From NCBI GenBank assembly GCA_032718475.1, contig JAUCBJ010000537.1, positions 1 to 50,701 on the forward strand: 50,701 bases of DNA, given 5' to 3'. Shown here in pieces: positions 45,308-50,701 of this stretch (its first letter is position 1; the number at the start of each line of letters is the position of its first letter). Source of the DNA: Nemertoderma westbladi. Lineage: Eukaryota; Xenacoelomorpha; Nemertodermatida; Nemertodermatidae. Under the pieces are notes generated by a model that saw only the letters and a program-made list of their open reading frames with translations, had not been told where the DNA came from and did not search any database. Both the position numbers and the translations under genes were made by a program.

Positions 45308-45382
45308 CTTTGCTCCGCGCTCGGGTGTCAGCTCTACAGTATCCGAACTACTGGAGCTGTCGGGCCGCTGAGAAATAAGTTC

Positions 45383-45625
45383 TCAGCTCGAGTGTTGCTG
45401 CTGTTTAACAGCTGATTCTTGGTCCCGCTTGACTTGAGCCTGAGTGCCTATGATAGACCTACGGTGTTGGACTAGCCTAGGGTCTGATACTACTACTGGA
45501 GGGATGATCTTTCTTACAGTAGGAGGTGAGTTGAACTTCGGTCTCACACGTTCCACACTCCTGTCTGGGTCACAGATGGTTGTATCTAGGAGACTGTCTG
45601 ACAGGTTTTGCTTTGTGTCAGACAT
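45383..45625 (-). CDS. Probable start of the polyprotein
   Basis: 80 codons from the first ATG after the leader (MSDTKQNLSDSLLD). Polar, Gln-rich at its end. It stops at TGA (45383-45385), after which the same frame reads through a Ser-rich stretch into the segment starting at 45307 with no further stop. So it is best seen as the N-terminus of the same protein, cut by one nonsense change. Alternatively it is a separate small upstream frame. Confidence 0.55.
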   Translation of the reverse strand: MSDTKQNLSDSLLDTTICDPDRSVERVRPKFNSPPTVRKIIPPVVVSDPRLVQHRRSIIGTQAQVKRDQESAVKQQQHSS

Positions 45626-47654
45626 GTTTGTTTGTACAGTTGAATGCCTACTGCTATATTACAGTTAAAGCAAGTCTAGTAATTCAGTATCAACTGTTAG
45701 CCTAGTAATTAATTACCGATATCGTTACTCAGTGTAACGTGATATATTTACAATATATTAGAATACCGGTATGCACTTATAGTATATATATAAGTATTAT
45801 TACAGACTAGGTTTGTCACAGAATACCGGTATATAATTTCATCGCAAATATATAGAAATATATAATAAGCATATCGTAAATACCGGTATACAGCTTACAC
45901 TTATAGTATATATAAGTATAATTATAGACTAGAATTAATTACAGAATACCGGTATATAATTTTAGCTCAAATTTATAGAAATAAATAGAATAAGCCTATC
46001 GTAAATACCGGTATACAACTTACACTTATAGTATATATAAGTATAATTATAGACTAGAATTAATTACAGAATACCGGTATATAATTTCAGCACAAATATA
46101 TAGAAATATATAATAAGTCTATTGTAAATACCGGTATGTCAATTATTTTAGAATAATTGAATTTCTGAATTTTAGGGTTACTTGGTTACTTTACTTTACT
46201 TTATTACCATTATTTAAGCAGTAGTCCAACTGATATTAAGACCTAATTGTTGTATGACAGGCCTACTATTTTATAAATCGGTTTGAGTTGATTTATAATA
46301 TATATACCCGTTTAATGGGTTTCGTTACAATATTTGAAATAAATGTTATTATTTCTGGGAAGGAGTCACTACACAGAAGCTGTACGCTCTCAGTGAAGTG
46401 CTACTTGTTGGACACTAAAACAAATAATTCTAATTTGCCTAAGTTACTTATTACTACAAATTATGTACAATACGGGATGAGATTACAATCTCCAAATAAA
46501 CACAAAAATTACACGTACGAATTTTAGGGGTAATTTTAAAAGAAGTCTACAAACCAGCCTAACAAGGGGTTAGAATTTCTGGTTATTACAACGGACAGGA
46601 TACTACAGTATTTGAAAGTAATGAAGCAGTAGTAAATATATTGCGTTGTCCAGATAGGAAAAATACCACCGTCTGACGACTTATAGCCGTAGCGCTATAA
46701 GTACTACGTTATGTACACGGAGTGTTCCTACCTAGAAGTTAATTACCGCGGCCTACCAGAGCCAACGTGCCTATTAACCACTTTACAACACAAATATACT
46801 GCCTACACACTAATTACCTTCGGAAAGCACTGTACACTAAACCCTAAATTAGGTACAAGTACTTATACAACAAATAACCAGCAGTTAAAAATACTTGTAC
46901 AGTAAAAGAACCACGGTATCTGCCGGAGTGACCAGAGCATAAAATCACCAGTCTTTACCTACGCCGAACAGCCCTGATGTAGTACCGGGGTTAATTTAAC
47001 TATAACGGTATGTATAACAAGCACTATTACTGTAGGAATAAACTTGGGGGTATGTATGTTGCGAATAATCGCATAAACTCTGAATAATAAATATTACGCT
47101 ACCCGTACAGACTACACAAACAAACTACAAACCAAATGCTGGCAGACTACTATCAAGCCTAAATAAACTACAGTATATGCAGACTCCGAAATGGTTAGTT
47201 AGTATGCGTTCTAACCGAGTAGTACGACTTATTCTTTCGGGGGGATTTACCTTACAGCACTGGATGCCACCCACGTTCCTAACTAGTACTTTATCGGACA
47301 TACACTCTACACACACTGCAATCTCTTCAGACTTAACAACAGTCAGACAACAGTCCAGCCTATAAATTATCTGTACAATCTGAGCAGGCTTATATGCCTT
47401 CTGCTCAATATTAACTTACAAATAAATAAAACTGACAGAAATAAGTAAAATCCCAATAAAAAACCAGGGTGGCCGTCCCTGATTAAATATCAAGACCTAC
47501 CGGTATATAATTATCAAATCGAATAATACTGCTGTACCTGTACTGCTGTAAGTACCGGTTCGGGTGGTTAGGCAGTCAGGCCTACTGGTTACCGGTCGAC
47601 CGGTACTTTTCGACTTTATTGCCTACGTTTCAATAAAGAAGCAATAACTGTTAT
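45626..47654 (-). other. Leader (5' untranslated region) of the retrotransposon
   Basis: About 2 kb between the 5' LTR and the first ATG, AT-rich, without a credible gene. The bases next to the LTR on the minus strand read ATAACAGTTATTGC, with no TGG, so the usual primer-binding site is not visible. Confidence 0.7.
45765..46138. repeat. Three tandem AT-rich repeats of about 125 bp in the leader
   Basis: CACTTATAG recurs at about 45774, 45898 and 46023. Each unit has two ATACCGGTAT palindromes, TATATATAAGTAT and a TATAGAAAT stretch. Similarity among the units is high. Confidence 0.9.
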
Positions 47655-48856
47655 TGTTCGCGCTTTTAGACCTTTAGCAGTTTAACCTGCCAAATTTAGG
47701 TGTCTTCTAGGTTATAAATCGACTTTAGCCTATGACAAGTATTTGATACACATAAACTACATTAGCCGAAGCCAGCCTATGCGCGACCATTCACCCACGG
47801 TTAAGGGAGACTGGATTCGGATGCTCTGACCTTATTGCGGTGTAGGCCTACTGTATTATTCGACTGATCGTTAATATATAATCTCTGACAAATATTATTC
47901 ACTTTCGGGAAATATTAACAGTTCCTTTAGGACGTGGCGCTCTAAGTATGTAAACAGAGTTATGACTTACACTAAACACAACGGGATGGCTAATGATTCA
48001 CGTATAAAGCGCATTCTTTAGGAGATGCTTTGTTATCTATCACACTCATGCACACTGCCGCACAATGCTGCACACCGATCTGCCGACCTTCACTAATTGT
48101 AATCATATATAAGGAGAACAGCCACTGGCACATGTAGGGTCTATGAAATAGCATTCAATTCACTCCAAAACCACTACAATGTAAGTCGCAATTGCTATAT
48201 GTAACCGGTCTCTCTAACCTTCAGTATATCAAGAAGATTGGGGTTTTCTGATTATTTATCGATATTCTCCAAATATAACAATATTCCATCAACTGATACA
48301 ATTAATAACCGACAGTAAATAGCAGTAAAATAATGCGGTGTTTGTATGTGACAATATGAGCAGTTTGTGATATGCAGATTTGGTTTGATATGATAGATAG
48401 AATAACAGTTATACGTTTCTATGATCAAAGCCGTTCTAATGTTTTGCTAAAGTCTGAAACACAGAATAATTCCACAGCCGATGTTCTGGCATCAGGAAAA
48501 AAGGTAAACAAAGACCATAATGCATTGCGCGATTTCCCGGAGGCCTCTGTGCAAGTAAAATGAAAATCGCTCTGATTGGTCGAGTGAGTGAGCCTGAACA
48601 AAGAAAGCCAAAAGCTACACGTCGACATCTCAGCTGATAGATGTCGTCATCTGAAATACACTGTATTAAGAGTATTTTGGTGCACTGCGGCATAAAATTG
48701 CTAGTTATGTCCGCTAAAGTACACATACAGAAGAAATGGCTTTTTATGTCCACTAAAACACCTGTACAGTAAGGAAACGGCTTTTTATGTCCGCTAAAAC
48801 ACCTACAGAGTACTTTGCGGGGAAAATAACCAGCTAATTCCGCAAAAGCCTTTACA
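47655..48856 (-). repeat. 5' LTR (in element orientation)
   Basis: Partner of 32395-33596; same length, offset exactly 15260. It should hold the promoter for the minus-strand RNA, but I could not fix a TATA box or start. It ends against a TGCCC duplication and a poly-C run. Confidence 0.96.
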
Positions 48857-48858
48857 TG

Positions 48859-48875
48859 CCCCCCCCCCCCCCCCC
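48859..48875. repeat. Poly-C tract (17 C) at the insertion site
   Basis: It starts inside the right copy of the 5-bp target duplication; similar tracts lie at 1890, 2570 and 8031. Confidence 0.85.
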
Positions 48876-48879
48876 AAAT

Positions 48880-49190
48880 TGTTCTACAAATCTTAGTGAG
48901 ATTGCATGAAATTTGAAACAGAGAAAGTTTCACCTCCCGACCACTGACTGGGTGACCCAGAATTTTTATTTTTGGTTTCATTCTTTAGCTACAAGCGTTT
49001 AAAAAAGTGTCTCCGTCGATATTGCACCAGGTACACCGCAGTTATTCTTCAAACATTTAGTGATTTGTTGGTGCTAGTGGAAAGCTGACCGTGCAAGGAA
49101 TCCAAATAGGTAAACATATGTGAATTTGGTTGGTAAATAGCTGAGATATGGGCATTAGAATTTTGCATGTATTTGCTTCCACTGCAGGTC
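48880..49190 (-). repeat. Old interspersed repeat
   Basis: The complement of this part shares ordered words with 2150-2300 (GCCCATAT, CAGCTA, GTCACCCAGT, GAGGTGAAACT, CAAATTTCAT). Family unknown. Confidence 0.45.
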
Positions 49191-49329
49191 ATTTATTCTA
49201 TATAAATAAATTATTCTTACAATTATTGCACAGTACAGACCTAACTACAGACACTCTAGCACAAAAAAAGAAAAATAATTAAAGTAAGTAGATTTAGAAA
49301 AATAATTTAAAATGTATGCTGTCAAATAA

Positions 49330-50495
49330 ATCTCATCGCACGGAAGAAAGAATAATGGTAGTTAATATACCGCTATAAATTCCAACATTGAGCGCAAATC
49401 ATCGTACCAGAAGCCATAAACCACAACATCACCAGATAAGGTGTTACATAATTCAATACATGCATTAACTCTCCAGTTTTGACCTACTGGTATTCTAGAA
49501 TAGGAAACACATCTGTTTATAATATGTGGTGATACATTACTTGGGTTAGCAACACTGCACTCATTGGCTATCCGTCTAAAATTTGTACCGCACCGACTAC
49601 GACAATCAAACAGTGTAAGATTTGCAAGAAAACGCACTGGTAATTTTAAAGAGTCACGTAAAGTATTTGTAAATGTTATAAACCGTTTGCACAACATAAC
49701 ACGTGGATGTTCCCAACCGACAACGTTTTCAACAATAAATCTGTGCGCATTGTAAGGCAGACCCCAAACCTTCCTAACATTAATATTCCATGTCGTGTAC
49801 ACTCGGGGTGATTTCAGATCCCACAAAGAGCTCCCATAAAAGCTTGTTGAATACAACCGCTGGATATGTTTTACAGATCCAGGTAGTGCAAAATTAAATT
49901 CCTGTTTGAGGTTCGCAAGTTTTCCAAGTAATGCCCCACGTTTCTTCTCTATATCGCGCACCAATGAACATTTAAAGTCAAGAGTGTTCCCAAGATGCAA
50001 AGTTTCCTCCACCCACGGTAGAGAGACTCCATTTACTACGATATTTACCGATGGAGGCGACCAAGTCCATTTAAACGGCATACATTTGGATTTACATTTT
50101 GCGGGATCCACATTAGTACTACAGTAATAACTAAGTTGTAGCGTAAACAGAAGACTTTACAAATGTTAACCATGAACTGTAATCCAGCTACTGACGCGAT
50201 TTAGCAATAAAATATCGTCGGCATAAACGAGTATCCCATAATATACCGATCCGATATGGCACCCAACCCCAGAAGATTTCATTGAATTAATTAACACATT
50301 TATCACTACACAGAACAAGGTCGGAGAAATGATAGAATCCTGTCGGACGCCATTAGTAATAGAAAACACGGACGAAGAAACGGAATTCCAATTAACCGAG
50401 CACATTAAATCGGTCAAGTTTATTCATGAAATTAAAACAAACTTGGTACGTATGCAGTCTGTCAAAAGTTTAGAAAGAACCTGAGGTTTAAGGAA
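49330..50495 (-). pseudogene. LINE reverse-transcriptase fragment, broken
   Basis: Minus-strand remains of a second LINE lineage. 50417-50166 encodes FSITNGVRQDSIISPTLF (motif B region, with D where G is usual) and GILVYADDILLL (catalytic motif C). 50111-49362 encodes the C-terminal region (VNGVSLPWVEETLHLGNTLD, then TSFYGSSLWDL and NAHRFIVENV). The two are in the same frame, but between 50166 and 50111 the recognisable protein continues in another frame (SVAGLQFMVNICKV), so there are at least two indels. A stop also occurs upstream, near 50430. Motif A and the endonuclease are not found. Dead copy. Confidence 0.85.
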
Positions 50496-50579
50496 TCAAA
50501 GGTCACATATCAGACAAGTCTTGGTGTAAAAGCTTTTGTGGGATAACTGATACGTTTGCCTATGCTGGCCAGTTCCCCC

Positions 50580-50701
50580 CCAGGCGCTGGAATACTCTAA
50601 AAAAGGTTTTCTAACTGTATATATATTCCCCTCGCCCGCAAGGTACCTTTACAGGTGTTTTAACGGACATAAAAATCATTCTGCCATATACGTGTTTTAG
50701 T
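50580..50701 (-). repeat. Sequence related to the LTR tandem motif, cut by the edge
   Basis: The complement reads TTTTTATGTCCGTTAAAACA and then CCTGTAAAGG, and has a second ACTAAAACACG-type copy at the very end. This is close to the ~40-bp motif inside the LTR at 33480-33570. It may be another LTR or a shared sequence module. Confidence 0.5.

Larger units (their letters stand above)
37405..45625 (-). pseudogene. Retrotransposon polyprotein (gag-pol), broken in seven places
   Basis: One coding region of about 8.2 kb, roughly 2700 codons, from ATG at 45625 to a stop at 37405. In-frame stops: TGA at 45383-45385, TAG at 44678-44680, TAG at about 38832. Frame changes: about 43900, about 43098 (run of T), about 39902 (run of A) and about 38060. 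Both sides of each break encode matching, consecutive parts of the same protein, which is why I join them conceptually. The breaks would prevent a full product. The two clearest frame changes lie at homopolymers, so sequencing error is possible there. Each open part is described separately. Confidence 0.88.
32395..48856 (-). mobile_element. BEL/Pao-type LTR retrotransposon, 16.46 kb, nearly complete
   Basis: Two 1202-bp LTRs in direct orientation (32395-33596, 47655-48856), TG...CA ends, and a 5-bp TSD enclose a 14.06-kb interior. The minus-strand polyprotein order is gag, protease, reverse transcriptase, RNase H, integrase. BEL/Pao identity is inferred from the DUF1759-like gag region, the A17-type protease, the reverse-transcriptase and integrase style, and a DUF5641-like end. 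The length is well above the usual 5-10 kb of the group. Extra parts are a 2-kb leader, a long N-terminal extension, a 2-kb spacer with a LINE insertion, and an additional 3' reading frame. Confidence 0.93.

Noticed and set aside
48436-48981. 181-codon minus-strand frame
   Set aside because: It runs from flanking repeat through the poly-C tract into the LTR, so it is a chance junction.

Overview
This is a repeat-dominated, intergenic-looking stretch of an animal nuclear genome, probably a marine invertebrate. The evidence is eukaryotic: BEL/Pao-type LTR retrotransposon, several non-LTR retrotransposon (LINE) fragments, tRNA-derived SINEs, DNA transposons with target-site duplications, poly-C tracts, and a 20-kb satellite array. 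I see no convincing host gene. The phylum cannot be fixed from the sequence alone.

Layout. 1-587: edge of an LTR retrotransposon on the minus strand (start of gag, primer-binding site, one LTR). 602-1991: hAT-like non-autonomous transposon carrying a 25-bp minisatellite. 2749-3207: 27-bp minisatellite, 17 copies. 3371-4533: nested small elements (TIR family, a SINE with TSD, a long palindrome). 6945-7807: broken LINE. 8380-9585: TA-flanked DNA transposon with a possible transposase C-terminus and a nested 225-bp MITE with a 9-bp TSD. 9586-11854: AT-rich, no gene seen.

11855-32317: an array of about 620 copies of a 33-bp unit, with higher-order repeats from about 0.2 kb to 6.6 kb. Because 33 is a multiple of three, very long open frames appear on both strands; I regard them as by-products of periodicity. 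Three copies of one LINE family sit inside the array. Two are a single insertion copied with its flanks; the third (26443-28135) is young, has an open reverse-transcriptase frame, and is bracketed by a perfect 77-bp duplication whose single-copy empty counterpart survives at 29534-29610.

32395-48856: a 16.46-kb BEL/Pao-type LTR retrotransposon on the minus strand. It has 1202-bp LTRs (10 differences), TG...CA ends and a 5-bp TSD. Its polyprotein (45625 down to 37405) runs N-terminal extension, gag with zinc knuckles, aspartic protease, reverse transcriptase, RNase H, integrase and a DUF5641-like tail, and is broken by three stops and four frame changes. Between pol and the 3' LTR lies a decayed, unrecognised additional reading frame (35226 to 33675), the best candidate here for something undescribed. 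A LINE fragment is inserted between them.

48859-50701: poly-C tract, an old interspersed repeat also present near the left end, a second broken LINE on the minus strand, and at the edge a sequence resembling the tandem motif in the big element's LTR.
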